From Cellvibrionales bacterium UBA4435 (GTDB lineage Bacteria; Pseudomonadota; Gammaproteobacteria; Pseudomonadales; Porticoccaceae): 64,000 nt of DNA. A program made the translations under genes and the position numbers. The stretch lies in NCBI GenBank assembly GCA_002390525.1, contig DGPR01000049.1, forward strand, positions 1 through 64,000. Direction: 5' to 3'. Below, piece after piece: positions 1 through 8,102 of this stretch; position 1 is the first letter of the stretch, and each line of letters starts with the position of its first letter. Under the pieces are notes generated by a model. The model was given only the letters and a program-made list of their open reading frames with translations. It was not told where the DNA came from and made no database searches.

Positions 1-263
1 TTAATATCTTTTTCATGAGCCTCCTCAAGGGTAAATTGAGTTCCAAGCTCGGCCATAGTGTCGTCATCAATAACATCCCACCATCGAAAAGATTCATAGC
101 TACCTGTTTCACGATTTATAGTTACACGGATATTAGAGTCTTCGTCATAACGTTTTTTTGTCGCTGTTACCAATGCTGATTCTATAGCCTCAAATATAAC
201 TTCAGGGGATACTCCCTTCTCGTTTGATACGGCTTCTGCCACCATCAAAATCTCTTTATTCAT
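1..263 (-). CDS. nusA: Transcription termination/antitermination protein NusA, N-terminal part (cut by window edge)
   Basis: NusA binds RNA polymerase and modulates pausing, termination and antitermination in the cytoplasm. Translating the minus strand from the ATG at 263-261 gives MNKEILMVAEAVSNEKGVSP followed by the family's N-terminal RNAP-binding domain (FEAIESALVTATKKRY and SYESFRWW). The start is fixed by a four-base ATGA overlap with the rimP stop. About 87 codons are present and the S1/KH RNA-binding domains lie off the left edge. The rimP-nusA order is the conserved operon that normally continues into infB. Confidence 0.95.
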   Translation of the reverse strand, partial: MNKEILMVAEAVSNEKGVSPEVIFEAIESALVTATKKRYDEDSNIRVTINRETGSYESFRWWDVIDDDTMAELGTQFTLEEAHEKDI

Positions 264-736
264 TTTTTAGCCTCGCAACTATACTCAAAACTAGGAATAA
301 CATTCGCTTTTTCAATAATTTGAATTGGGAAAATAAATTCTTTACTTTCTGTCGTTAACAAAATGTCTTCTCCCTCTATACCACCTAAAAAACCTTTAAA
401 GTTTCGTCTCCCTTCGAGAGGTAAACGAAGCCTCAAAGTAATCTTTTCACCTTTATATTGATTGTATTGATCAAGTGTAAAAAGAGGTCTATCCATACCT
501 GGAGAAGATACTTCTAATGTATATTCATTAGTTATCAAATCTTCGACATCTAGCAAGCTTGCTATCTGTCTACTAACCTTTTCGCAATCCTCAACTGTAA
601 TTGGATCTTTATCAATATATATTCTTAAGACATTATTTCGTCTTGAGGATAGGTACTCAAGACCCCAAAATATGCAGCCTAGGGCACATACGACTGGAGC
701 TATTAGCTCTTTAAGGGTATCCTCTTTTGTTATCAC
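260..736 (-). CDS. rimP: Ribosome maturation factor RimP
   Basis: RimP assists assembly of the 30S ribosomal subunit in the cytoplasm. The 158-residue product has the usual family length and its landmarks: the early region around residues 15-30, LRIYIDKD near residue 37, the TNEYTLEVSSPGMDRPL segment around residues 69-84, and an Sm-like C-terminal half (GFLGGIEGEDILL). The start codon is GTG (736-734). Its stop overlaps the nusA start as ATGA, so the two are probably translationally coupled. It lies downstream of tRNA-fMet, as in the E. coli metY-rimP-nusA operon, with an intrinsic terminator in between that may limit read-through. Confidence 0.96.
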   Translation of the reverse strand: MITKEDTLKELIAPVVCALGCIFWGLEYLSSRRNNVLRIYIDKDPITVEDCEKVSRQIASLLDVEDLITNEYTLEVSSPGMDRPLFTLDQYNQYKGEKITLRLRLPLEGRRNFKGFLGGIEGEDILLTTESKEFIFPIQIIEKANVIPSFEYSCEAKK

Positions 737-798
737 TGTTAACCCTCGAATTTCTTTACTGAATAAATCTATCGTTTACTTAGTCAACATCTCCTAAC

Positions 799-822
799 AA
801 AAAGCCCCATAAAGGGGCTTTT
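799..822 (-). terminator. Intrinsic terminator/attenuator between tRNA-fMet and rimP
   Basis: Read on the minus strand this is AAAGCCCC, a short loop, GGGGCTTT, then a T run. It lies downstream of tRNA-fMet and upstream of rimP, so it either ends the tRNA transcript or lets only part of transcription continue into rimP-nusA. Confidence 0.8.
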
Positions 823-879
823 GTTGCGCGAATTTTTTCAACGCTCAAACATAGAGAAAAATGATTCTATGTATATATT

Positions 880-956
<77 letters not shown>

Positions 957-1069
957 ACAAATCTTATTCACTCAGCTTTGATTCAGTTAGCTACTAGTGA
1001 AAACAACAAATCCCTGTCGTAATTTATCTAATATCTAATTATATTAGAGTACTTAATTAACGGCCGAAG

Positions 1070-1098
1070 AGTATAGGGCTAGCATTGTTTCTGGTCAA
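1070..1098 (-). promoter_or_regulatory. Sigma-70 promoter for tRNA-fMet (and possibly rimP-nusA)
   Basis: On the minus strand the -35 is TTGACC (1098-1093) and the -10 is TATACT (1075-1070), separated by 17 bases. This is the best sigma-70 match I noticed in the window. It would start a transcript about 105 bases upstream of the tRNA 5' end. Confidence 0.75.
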
Positions 1099-1174
1099 GG
1101 CAAACCCTTCTAATTCCTAGTCTTTTTCTTATTTATTATAGTGGCATCTATCTGAAATAAATTTTTCTTAAACT

Positions 1175-1831
1175 TCAACTGCAAATTGGCCATACTTGAA
1201 AAAAGTATCTACATTTATATTTTTTTTCACAAGTTTTTAGTTGTCTTTCAAAGATTTCTGTTTGACGGCTAACTTTTTTTGCTATTTTACGAAGTGATTT
1301 TTTTCTGAGGTAGCTTTTTCTTTTATAGCCCCCCCGACCCTCATGATAGGCCAAGTAAAGATGCTCTATATTGGTTTGGTCGATACCAAGTACGGAACGG
1401 CTTTTTCTATTATACCAACCAATAAAATCAGTAGCATACTTCATATGTGACCTTCTTGAAAAAAGCGAACCTCTCTCCTCCTCATATTCTGACCATACAG
1501 CGTCCTGAGCCTGAGCGTATCCATATGCAGAGGAGGATCTAAACCAAGGAATAACACCAAGTAACTTGTCTCTTGGTGGTCTTATGTCATGCCTAAAAGA
1601 TGACTCTTGTTTTATAAAAGCAATTTGTGCAGCAATGCTTGTACCCCACTGCTTTTCGGAATCAAGTGCATAGTCATACCAATCGGGGTGATCATTAAAT
1701 ATAGAACAAATATTAGATTGATTGCTCGGTGGTTCTGGACTAGTGAATATGCATCCGGCCAAAAGCATGCTAAACACGATAATTGTTAGCAGCTTTTTTT
1801 TACGCACAAAAACTCTTTTTTTAATATTCAT
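1175..1831 (-). CDS. SLT-domain lytic transglycosylase lipoprotein
   Basis: Predicted outer-membrane-anchored murein lytic transglycosylase that cleaves glycan strands in peptidoglycan. Residues 1-27 form a lipoprotein signal with lipobox LLAGC (Cys27). The soluble part is a compact SLT-like domain: IKQESSF with the likely catalytic Glu76, SAYGYAQAQ near 101-109, and YLAYHEGRGGY near 158-168. The length (218 residues) fits a small conserved gammaproteobacterial family of lipoproteins that I recognise but cannot name by symbol. The C-terminal 20 residues are Lys/Cys-rich. It sits just downstream of the sulfhydrylase gene in the insert between the two tRNA genes. Which murein pool it acts on is not visible. 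Confidence 0.82.
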   Translation of the reverse strand: MNIKKRVFVRKKKLLTIIVFSMLLAGCIFTSPEPPSNQSNICSIFNDHPDWYDYALDSEKQWGTSIAAQIAFIKQESSFRHDIRPPRDKLLGVIPWFRSSSAYGYAQAQDAVWSEYEEERGSLFSRRSHMKYATDFIGWYNRKSRSVLGIDQTNIEHLYLAYHEGRGGYKRKSYLRKKSLRKIAKKVSRQTEIFERQLKTCEKKYKCRYFFQVWPICS

Positions 1832-1843
1832 AACTCAATTTTA

Positions 1844-3115
1844 TTATTTAGTATTTTCGAGAGCTTGATTTATATCAAAGAGGATATCCTCAACAAACTC
1901 TATGCCTACAGAAATGCGAATCATATCTCGGCTGATTCCAGCAGACTTCAGTTCTTCGTCATTTAGCTGACGGTGGGTTGTGCTAGCCGGATGACAGGCT
2001 AGAGACTTGGCATCACCGATGTTCACGAGTCGCTTAACAAGCTTCAAGCTATCAATAAAATTAATTCCAGCGTCTTCTCCACCCTTTATTCCGAAACTTA
2101 GAATCCCTGATGGTTTCCCAGAAACAACTTTATGTGAGAGCTGATAATACTTATCGCCTGTTAAGCCAGCGTAATTTACCCAGCTAACAAGTTTATGTGC
2201 AGATAGGTAGTGGGCCACTTTTAGAGCATTTTCAGTATGACGCTCCATCCTAAGAGCTAGAGTTTCAAGACCTTGTAAAATTAAAAATGAGTTAAATGGT
2301 GAAATTGCAGCGCCCATATTACGGAGTGGCACTACGCGCGCTCTACCTATAAATGCCGCCTCTCCCATGGCGTCTGCATATATCACTCCGTGATAAGAGG
2401 GGTCTGGTTGATTAAATATTGGAAATCGAGGATGGTCCTTCCAGGGAAAATTTCCCGAATCAATAATTATTCCACCTATGGACGTGCCGTGACCTCCAAT
2501 ATATTTAGTCAATGAATGAATGACGATATCGGCTCCTTGTTCAAACGGACGACAATAAACAGGTGTCGCGACAGTATTATCTACTATTACTGGCACGCCA
2601 TACTTATGAGCCATATTTGATAGCTCTTCAATATCGACAATGTTACCTGCAGGATTGCCAATAGATTCGCAGAATACAGCTTTTGTATTATCATCAATCA
2701 AAGCCTCTAGGGCAGCTATATCGTCGCCTGAAGCCATACGCACCACAATACCTTGGTTGGGCAACGAATGCATAAAAAAGTTGTATGTCCCGCCATAAAG
2801 CTGACTAACGCTAACAATATTTTCTCCGCTACAAGCGAGGGTCTGGATAGCTGCTGTAATAGCCGCCATTCCAGATGCCATAGCTAGTGAACCAATTCCA
2901 CCCTCTAATGCAGTCATGCGCTGCTCTAGTACTTCAGTGGTAGGGTTCATCATACGAGTATAGATATTGCCTGGCTCAGCTAAATTAAAAAGATCGGCCC
3001 CATGTTGAGTATCACGAAAACTATAAGATGTAGTCTGATAGATGGGTACAGCAACAGCTCTTGTTGTTGGGTCATCTTCAAATCCAGCATGGATTAATTT
3101 AGTCTCAATATTCAT
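1844..3115 (-). CDS. metY: O-acetylhomoserine sulfhydrylase (aminocarboxypropyltransferase)
   Basis: PLP enzyme of the Cys/Met metabolism fold that converts O-acetylhomoserine and sulfide into homocysteine in direct-sulfhydrylation methionine synthesis. The 423-residue length matches MetY rather than the roughly 380-residue MetB/MetC. Visible landmarks are ETKLIHAGF at the N-terminus, YTRMMNPT, ALEGG, the cofactor loop ASGMAAI, and the PLP-lysine motif SLTKYIGGHG. Substrate preference (O-acetyl versus O-succinyl) is inferred from length and motif context. Its stop lies 12 bases before the lytic transglycosylase start, so both may share a transcript. I saw no recognisable SAM riboswitch in the 195-base leader. 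Confidence 0.9.
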   Translation of the reverse strand: MNIETKLIHAGFEDDPTTRAVAVPIYQTTSYSFRDTQHGADLFNLAEPGNIYTRMMNPTTEVLEQRMTALEGGIGSLAMASGMAAITAAIQTLACSGENIVSVSQLYGGTYNFFMHSLPNQGIVVRMASGDDIAALEALIDDNTKAVFCESIGNPAGNIVDIEELSNMAHKYGVPVIVDNTVATPVYCRPFEQGADIVIHSLTKYIGGHGTSIGGIIIDSGNFPWKDHPRFPIFNQPDPSYHGVIYADAMGEAAFIGRARVVPLRNMGAAISPFNSFLILQGLETLALRMERHTENALKVAHYLSAHKLVSWVNYAGLTGDKYYQLSHKVVSGKPSGILSFGIKGGEDAGINFIDSLKLVKRLVNIGDAKSLACHPASTTHRQLNDEELKSAGISRDMIRISVGIEFVEDILFDINQALENTK

Positions 3116-3310
3116 AAGCGAACCTAATATATATTACAATTATCAAATTATAAAAAATAAATTCAACAGGTAAATTTAAACTAATGACTATATAGCGGGA
3201 CAGACTTCTATTCTTTCCTAATTATAAGTTTATGTTATGAGTTTAGCATTTTCATTAATGAATAGTTATTTTGTAGGCCCTTACTGAACACTATAAGTAA
3301 TTTAATGGGG

Positions 3311-3517
3311 TTAAGTCATGAGTTTTTTATGCTTTGCGGTTCTTCCAGAAACACGTTTTCTCCAAAGCCTAAAACTCGAAGGTTTCAAGCTTGATCTCAT
3401 TATCTTAATAACATCTGGTTCTGCCAAACCAGTTATATCCTTTATATCATCAAATGAGGTTTTATCACACCAAGCCATTTCGATAATTTCACTGACATCA
3501 CATTGGTTTTTTATAAT
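3311..3517 (-). CDS. DUF2805/TIGR03643 family small protein with apparent non-AUG start
   Basis: Minus-strand reading gives about 68 residues including DVSEIIEMAWCDKTSFDDIK, then EPDVIKIMRSSLKPSS and FRLWRKRVSGRTAKHKK. This matches the conserved TIGR03643/DUF2805 family, whose function is unknown to me; the basic tail could bind nucleic acid. There is no in-frame ATG, GTG or TTG between the upstream TGA (3532-3530) and family residue Met15. The best start is ATT (3517-3515), six bases after AGGGG; ATT at 3520 and ATA at 3514 are alternatives. It directly follows the stop of the upstream hypothetical gene, suggesting coupling. The family call is strong; the start is uncertain. Confidence 0.75.
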   Translation of the reverse strand: MIKNQCDVSEIIEMAWCDKTSFDDIKDITGLAEPDVIKIMRSSLKPSSFRLWRKRVSGRTAKHKKLMT

Positions 3518-3519
3518 AA

Positions 3520-3849
3520 TTAACCCCTTTCATCAGATTTTGAATCAATTTTCATATTAATATCCGACTCATTACTTGTCTCTTTAGGATTGTCCTTCCA
3601 GGGGGTTCTCCATGAAGGTAAATTGTCTCTGTATGAAATTGTATCTGCCCAAAGTGCATATGAACTATAGTAACTCTTATATCCTTCTATGAATTCATCA
3701 GATTTTTTATGTAAGGCTTTACCGAATAGTTTTTTGAAATCCCCTGGATGTTCTAAAAAATTATTCCAAAGCTCCAAATTAAACCCATAAATTTTTATTT
3801 CTTCTTTAGCTGCATTTTCTCCATCCAAAAACGTCATAAAATTATCCAT
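3520..3849 (-). CDS. Hypothetical protein (109 residues)
   Basis: I do not recognise this protein. It is soluble-looking, rich in aromatic residues (KSYYSSYALWADTISY, LPSWRTPWKDNP) and has a charged low-complexity tail (residues 90-109). It has no signal peptide or membrane segment. Its stop codon overlaps or abuts the start region of the DUF2805 gene, so the two probably form an operon. It begins with ATG about 34 bases after the next upstream gene. The base composition is like its neighbours. That it is a real gene is inferred from its tight spacing and its coupling to a conserved gene. Confidence 0.55.
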   Translation of the reverse strand: MDNFMTFLDGENAAKEEIKIYGFNLELWNNFLEHPGDFKKLFGKALHKKSDEFIEGYKSYYSSYALWADTISYRDNLPSWRTPWKDNPKETSNESDINMKIDSKSDERG

Positions 3850-3883
3850 AAAATATTTTGCTTTTAAAAATCCTTTGATTTTG

Positions 3884-4192
3884 TTACTTGGACAGCACTA
3901 AAATTAGTAGGTAAACAGGGATCCACACATAAACCGCACCTATAAAACTCCATAACCACATTTGACGTCTATCGGTTTCAAATTTTTTAAGATAATAGTC
4001 TACTTCTACCTGAGAATAATCTCCTCTGTCCTGGCTCTTCCAAACATCTCGTTCAAAATTGAGACCTTTTATTTGCCAGCAATAACAACCGATTACACAG
4101 AGAAAATATAACCCTATACTCAAACCACACCTCTTTAATATCGATTTATAAATCATATGATACCTACTATTGTTGCATTTAATAAGCGTCAT
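3884..4192 (-). CDS. Small membrane protein, two predicted transmembrane segments
   Basis: Not a family I recognise. The 102-residue product has a hydrophobic segment at about 22-40 and another at about 79-100, with a charged loop between (FERDVWKSQDRGDYSQVEVD, then KKFETDRRQ). The annotated ATG is at 4192, but an in-frame ATG at 4156 would start 12 residues later and leave room for a promoter in the short gap to the divergent small ORF. It is the first gene of a possible leftward group with the hypothetical and DUF2805 genes. Confidence 0.5.
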   Translation of the reverse strand: MTLIKCNNSRYHMIYKSILKRCGLSIGLYFLCVIGCYCWQIKGLNFERDVWKSQDRGDYSQVEVDYYLKKFETDRRQMWLWSFIGAVYVWIPVYLLILVLSK

Positions 4193-4210
4193 AGAAATAG
4201 ATGAGTGATT

Positions 4211-4336
4211 ATGATTATAAATATTGTTTTTGGTTTAATATTACTAGGTTGGTTAATAGCAATTATTTGGGCTTTTAATAAAATAGACAGTTCAAAGAAA
4301 GGTTCGAACTTTCAATCAAACGATCTTTCTCTTTGA
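4211..4336 (+). CDS. Possible 41-residue single-pass membrane protein
   Basis: ATG at 4211 opens a 41-codon frame beginning MIINIVFGLILLGWLIAIIW (one hydrophobic helix) and ending in a polar tail with Lys, Ser and Asn. The layout (N-terminal helix, then AF and a short polar tail ending NDLSL) faintly recalls CcoS-like proteins, but the QFDDL signature is missing and I do not assign it. It diverges from the two-helix protein with only 18 bases between starts. It has no strong ribosome-binding site, so it may not be expressed. Confidence 0.35.
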   Translation: MIINIVFGLILLGWLIAIIWAFNKIDSSKKGSNFQSNDLSL

Positions 4337-4422
4337 TTAAGTGTTTAAATTTTTTATTTTTGTAAAGTTTATAGTCTGAAACCCAGCATCAGAAAGTGCT
4401 GTACAGGGAATAAAATAATAAA

Positions 4423-4507
4423 TGGTGCCCAAGGCCGGACTTGAACCGGCACGACTTTCGCCACTACCCCCTCAAGATAGCGTGTCTACCAATTCCACCA
4501 CTTGGGC
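4423..4507 (-). tRNA. tRNA-Leu (anticodon GAG)
   Basis: An 85-nt class II tRNA with encoded CCA, acceptor stem GCCCAAG/CTTGGGC, D-loop GGAATTGGTAGACACGC and T-loop TTCAAGT. The anticodon loop TTGAGGG gives GAG, which reads CUY codons. The long variable arm and D-loop sequence are typical of tRNA-Leu. Its place just downstream of secG matches E. coli leuU and Pseudomonas. Confidence 0.96.
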
Positions 4508-4518
4508 TTTTTTTGATT

Positions 4519-4860
4519 TCATTCAGGTAAATCAGAAGATTTGTTGACAGGGTCAACTTCAGGAAGATCAGTATCCATAGACTGTTCAATAACCTCTAAA
4601 CTGGGCAAAATCTCGTCTTTGACTCCTGCGCGATCTTTAGCTATTACCGCTAATCCAAAACTAGTGATAAAGAAAATCGTTGCAAGGATAGCTGTCACCT
4701 TACTGAAAAAGTTCCAGCTACCTGCACTTCCTAACATTGTCTGTGAGGCCCCCGAACCAAAGGATGCTCCTGCTTCTGCACCTTTACCTTGCTGCAATAA
4801 AATCATACCGATGATTGCAATACCTGTAAGGATATGCACGATTAATGTTAATTTTTCCAT
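4519..4860 (-). CDS. secG: Preprotein translocase subunit SecG
   Basis: SecG is the small inner-membrane subunit of SecYEG that speeds SecA-driven export. The 113-residue protein has helix 1 at about 3-22 (LIVHILTGIAIIGMILLQQGKG), the conserved QGKGAEAGASFGSGASQTMLG loop region, helix 2 at about 50-72, and an acidic Pro-rich tail. These are the family's hallmarks. It is followed at once by tRNA-Leu and preceded by tpiA, the Pseudomonas-type order. Confidence 0.96.
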   Translation of the reverse strand: MEKLTLIVHILTGIAIIGMILLQQGKGAEAGASFGSGASQTMLGSAGSWNFFSKVTAILATIFFITSFGLAVIAKDRAGVKDEILPSLEVIEQSMDTDLPEVDPVNKSSDLPE

Positions 4861-4892
4861 TTTTTTATTTTACCAAATTATTAGTTTTTAAT

Positions 4893-5621
4893 TTATGCCA
4901 ACTTACATATTTGAACAAACGATTTAGCGTCTAAGGAGGCGCCGCCAACGAGTAGTCCATCGATATCTGGGTCTTCAAGAAGCTCTTTGGTATTTTCGGG
5001 AGTCACGCTACCGCCATACAAAATTTTTGCATTTAATCCTTTTTCTCGCAGTTTGCATCGTATGTATTGATGCACAATCTGTATTTGATCAGTACTCGCA
5101 GGTTTACCTGATCCGATAGCCCATATGGGCTCATATGCAATTACTAAATCTGAAGAAAAAACTTTCCCTGTATATTTTACCACGGCGTTTAGCTGAGTAG
5201 TTATGACATCAAGCGTCTCGTCTTTTTTTCGTTGATTCAAAGTTTCACCTAAACATAGAATTGGTATCAATCCGGCTTCACTTGCTTGATAAAATTTATC
5301 TGCAATCTTAAGATTATCCTCCCCAAAAAGACTTCTTCGTTCAGAGTGGCCTACGATACAGTAATCACATCCAACATCTGTAAGCATCTCAGACGAGATT
5401 TCACCAGTATAGGCACCATGACTATATTCAGAGACATCTTGGGCACCAACTGCAATGGATGCGCCTGAAAAAACCTCAATTGCATCACGTATGTAAACAT
5501 TTGGAGGAAAAATAACGACATCTGCATCACATTGTAAACTACACAATTGTTCAGCCAAATCTGATAAAATTTTCTTACTGCCGTTCATTTTCCAATTTCC
5601 GGCTATTAGAGAACGCTGCAT
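4893..5621 (-). CDS. tpiA: Triosephosphate isomerase
   Basis: Interconverts dihydroxyacetone phosphate and glyceraldehyde-3-phosphate in glycolysis/gluconeogenesis. The 242-residue TIM barrel has AGNWKMNG (substrate Asn/Lys) at residues 6-13, the catalytic His in GHSERR, the catalytic Glu and hinged loop in AYEPIWAIGSGKPAS, and the phosphate-binding YGGSV and LLVGGASL near the C-terminus. It lies between glmM and secG, 32 bases upstream of secG, probably in one transcription unit. Confidence 0.97.
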   Translation of the reverse strand: MQRSLIAGNWKMNGSKKILSDLAEQLCSLQCDADVVIFPPNVYIRDAIEVFSGASIAVGAQDVSEYSHGAYTGEISSEMLTDVGCDYCIVGHSERRSLFGEDNLKIADKFYQASEAGLIPILCLGETLNQRKKDETLDVITTQLNAVVKYTGKVFSSDLVIAYEPIWAIGSGKPASTDQIQIVHQYIRCKLREKGLNAKILYGGSVTPENTKELLEDPDIDGLLVGGASLDAKSFVQICKLA

Positions 5622-5730
5622 ATTCTATAATTACCCTGACCCTAGATGGGCGCAATCTTATCTGAGATGCTAGCATTATTCAACCAAACTGCGGTGTGGT
5701 TACCTTGCCTTTCGCGCTATCTTGATTGAG

Positions 5731-7092
5731 TTACAAATCTCTACAGCTTTTTTTTGCTTCAGCTTCAACAACCCCAGCGACCCTTTTAGCAATCTTCTCA
5801 ACCAGATGTAGTTCCTCACCTTCTACCATAATCCTCACAAGCGGTTCAGTACCAGATGGTCTAAGTAGTATCCTTCCTTTTTCTTTAAGCTCATTTTCTG
5901 CTTCATTTATTGCATTAATTATAAGCGGGTAGTTCTTTAGGTTAAAATCACCTTTAATAGGTACATTAATCATGCTTTGTGGATATTTCTGCATTTCTTT
6001 TTTTAATGTATTCAGTGGTGTAGATGTGTCTCTCATTGCGTACAAGACCTGTAAAGCGGCAACAATAGCATCTCCTGTAGTAGTTAAATCACTACATACA
6101 ATATGCCCGGAACTTTCTCCCCCAAGCTTCCATTTTCTATCACGCAATGCCTCAATAACATGACGGTCACCCACCTGAGTTCGAACAAACGGAATTTTTA
6201 ACGCATTAAGTGATTTCTCCATACCCAAGTTGCTCATCAAAGTTCCGGCAACACCAGTGCAACCACCATTCTGATGACGATGTTTTGCAATAACAAATAT
6301 TAACTCGTCCCCATCTATTAAATGCCCCTTATGATCAACAAACATCACTCGGTCACCATCCCCATCAAAAGCAATGCCCATATCAGCTTTTTGTTTTAAA
6401 ACTGCATTCTGCAAAATAGCAGGCTGAGTAGAGCCACACTTTTCATTTATATTGAAGCCATCAGGCTCAACAGCTAACTCGATTACTGTTGCTCCCAGCT
6501 CCCTAAAAACCATTGGTCCTGTGTGGTAGGTTGCTCCATTAGCACAATCAACTACGATTTTAAGACCCTCTAAATTGGCACCTGGTGGAAGTGTACCTTT
6601 ACAAAATTCTATATATCGACCTGCAGCATCTTCTACTCTAAATGCTTTACCTAACTTTGAAGGATCTTCTGTTATGAGTGGTTTATCCAAATAAGATTCT
6701 ATGGATTTCTGAACTGCATCAGATAATTTGAACCCATCGGCACCAAAGAATTTAATACCATTATCATAAAAAGGATTATGGGAGGCGCTTATTACAATCC
6801 CAGCTTGAGCCCGGAAAGTTCTGGTTAGATAAGCAATTGCTGGTGTGGGCATAGGACCCAAAAGCGCCACATCGACTCCTGCTGCGATCAGCCCAGCTTG
6901 AATAGCTGATTCAAACATATATCCTGATACGCGGGTATCCTTACCGACTATAATAAGTTTACGGCCTTCGCTTTTTTCACTAAAAACTTTTCCAGATGCC
7001 CATCCAAGTTTCAACATAAAATCTGCTGTTATAGGGCTTACTCCAACTCGACCTCGTATTCCATCTGTACCAAAGAATTTTTTTTGTGTCAT
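5731..7092 (-). CDS. glmM: Phosphoglucosamine mutase
   Basis: Converts glucosamine-6-phosphate to glucosamine-1-phosphate on the way to UDP-GlcNAc for peptidoglycan and LPS. The 453-residue length suits the family. Motifs are FFGTDGIRG at the N-terminus, the phosphoserine loop [16 protein letters not shown] near residue 100, the metal-binding DGDGDR loop, GGESSGH for sugar binding, and the phosphate-binding [10 protein letters not shown] near the C-terminus. The start overlaps folP by four bases, indicating translational coupling. Confidence 0.97.
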   Translation of the reverse strand: MTQKKFFGTDGIRGRVGVSPITADFMLKLGWASGKVFSEKSEGRKLIIVGKDTRVSGYMFESAIQAGLIAAGVDVALLGPMPTPAIAYLTRTFRAQAGIVISASHNPFYDNGIKFFGADGFKLSDAVQKSIESYLDKPLITEDPSKLGKAFRVEDAAGRYIEFCKGTLPPGANLEGLKIVVDCANGATYHTGPMVFRELGATVIELAVEPDGFNINEKCGSTQPAILQNAVLKQKADMGIAFDGDGDRVMFVDHKGHLIDGDELIFVIAKHRHQNGGCTGVAGTLMSNLGMEKSLNALKIPFVRTQVGDRHVIEALRDRKWKLGGESSGHIVCSDLTTTGDAIVAALQVLYAMRDTSTPLNTLKKEMQKYPQSMINVPIKGDFNLKNYPLIINAINEAENELKEKGRILLRPSGTEPLVRIMVEGEELHLVEKIAKRVAGVVEAEAKKSCRDL

Positions 7093-7934
7093 ATATTTCC
7101 TATTCCTTCTACAGCAGACAATATCTTAAATGCATCAGCTGTAGCACTTACATCATGGACTCGAAGTATTTGAGCTCCTTTTTGCACTGCTAATATTGCA
7201 AAAGTTACACTTCCAAACAACCTTTTATTTATAGGTTTATTTAAAATTGAGCCTATCATAGATTTTCTTGATAAGCCCACAACTAAAGGGAAGCCTAACT
7301 CACTTAATTCAGTTAAACTACGAAATAAGGATAAATTATGTTCAAGTTTTTTACCAAAACCAAATCCAGGATCAATAAGTATTTTTTTTCGATCAATCCC
7401 GCCTAATTCACAAACACTCACACGATCTAATAAAAATTTACTTACTTCTGCAAAAACATCAGTATAGCTTGGCGTAATCTGCATATCTCTTGGTTCTCCC
7501 GCCATGTGCATGAGGCAAATATTTAGGCCGGAGGCAGCGACTGCCTGAATAGCGCCCACTCTTGTTAAAGCTCGCACATCATTAATCATTACTGCTCCGA
7601 CCCTTGCAGATTCGTTTATTACTATCGGGGAGCTGGTATCTACTGAAACTGATGCTCCAAAACGATCAACTATAGACTCAACTACAGGTATCACTCTGTC
7701 CAACTCTTCCTGCTGACTAACAGCAATTGCTCCGGGTCTAGTGGATTCTCCACCAACATCTATAATATCAGCGCCACTTTTAATGAGCTCGTCTACTTTT
7801 TTTATCGCCAAATCAAGCGAGACATTATTGTTATTAAAGAGTAGTCCACCGTCATAAAAGGAATCGGGTGTAACATTTAGAATTGCCATTATGAGAGGTT
7901 TATTTGAGTCAGAGTGAAAAGTGCTGATAATCAT
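7089..7934 (-). CDS. folP: Dihydropteroate synthase
   Basis: Condenses p-aminobenzoate with dihydropterin pyrophosphate in folate synthesis; this family is the sulfonamide target. The 281-residue TIM barrel shows [15 protein letters not shown], the DIVGGEST-type motif ([13 protein letters not shown]), INDVRAL, a GFGFGK phosphate site ([13 protein letters not shown]) and the C-terminal [11 protein letters not shown]. It is coupled to glmM by a four-base overlap and lies downstream of ftsH, the order seen in E. coli (ftsH-folP-glmM). Confidence 0.97.
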   Translation of the reverse strand: MIISTFHSDSNKPLIMAILNVTPDSFYDGGLLFNNNNVSLDLAIKKVDELIKSGADIIDVGGESTRPGAIAVSQQEELDRVIPVVESIVDRFGASVSVDTSSPIVINESARVGAVMINDVRALTRVGAIQAVAASGLNICLMHMAGEPRDMQITPSYTDVFAEVSKFLLDRVSVCELGGIDRKKILIDPGFGFGKKLEHNLSLFRSLTELSELGFPLVVGLSRKSMIGSILNKPINKRLFGSVTFAILAVQKGAQILRVHDVSATADAFKILSAVEGIGNI

Positions 7935-8052
7935 TAGTATTTCATCAAAAATATATATTTATTGTTAACCTTAAAATAATAATTACTAGTCTATAGTAAA
8001 ATTTATAAATATAAAGTTTGATGACATTGAAGGGGATTCCTTAGACGCGACT

Positions 8053-8098
8053 TTGGATACTAAAATATTGGACTGAAGTACTATATTTTAGTATCCAA
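8053..8098. repeat. 16-bp perfect inverted repeat downstream of ftsH
   Basis: The arms TTGGATACTAAAATAT (8053-8068) and its exact reverse complement (8083-8098) flank a 14-base spacer. The repeat lies five bases after the ftsH stop on the minus strand. It is not followed by a T run, so it is not a textbook intrinsic terminator. It may stabilise the ftsH mRNA 3' end, act as a terminator of another type, or bind a protein. The rest of the 168-base gap to folP shows nothing else. Confidence 0.85.
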
Positions 8099-8102
8099 GT
8101 AG

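Noticed and set aside
3116-3310. SAM-binding riboswitch in the metY leader
   Set aside because: I could not find conserved core segments or a terminator; the leader is AT-rich and unstructured by eye.
3318-3560. 80-codon plus-strand ORF
   Set aside because: It is antisense to the conserved DUF2805 gene and has no family features.
4211-4336. CcoS identity for the 41-residue ORF
   Set aside because: The QFDDL signature and cbb3 oxidase genes are absent here.
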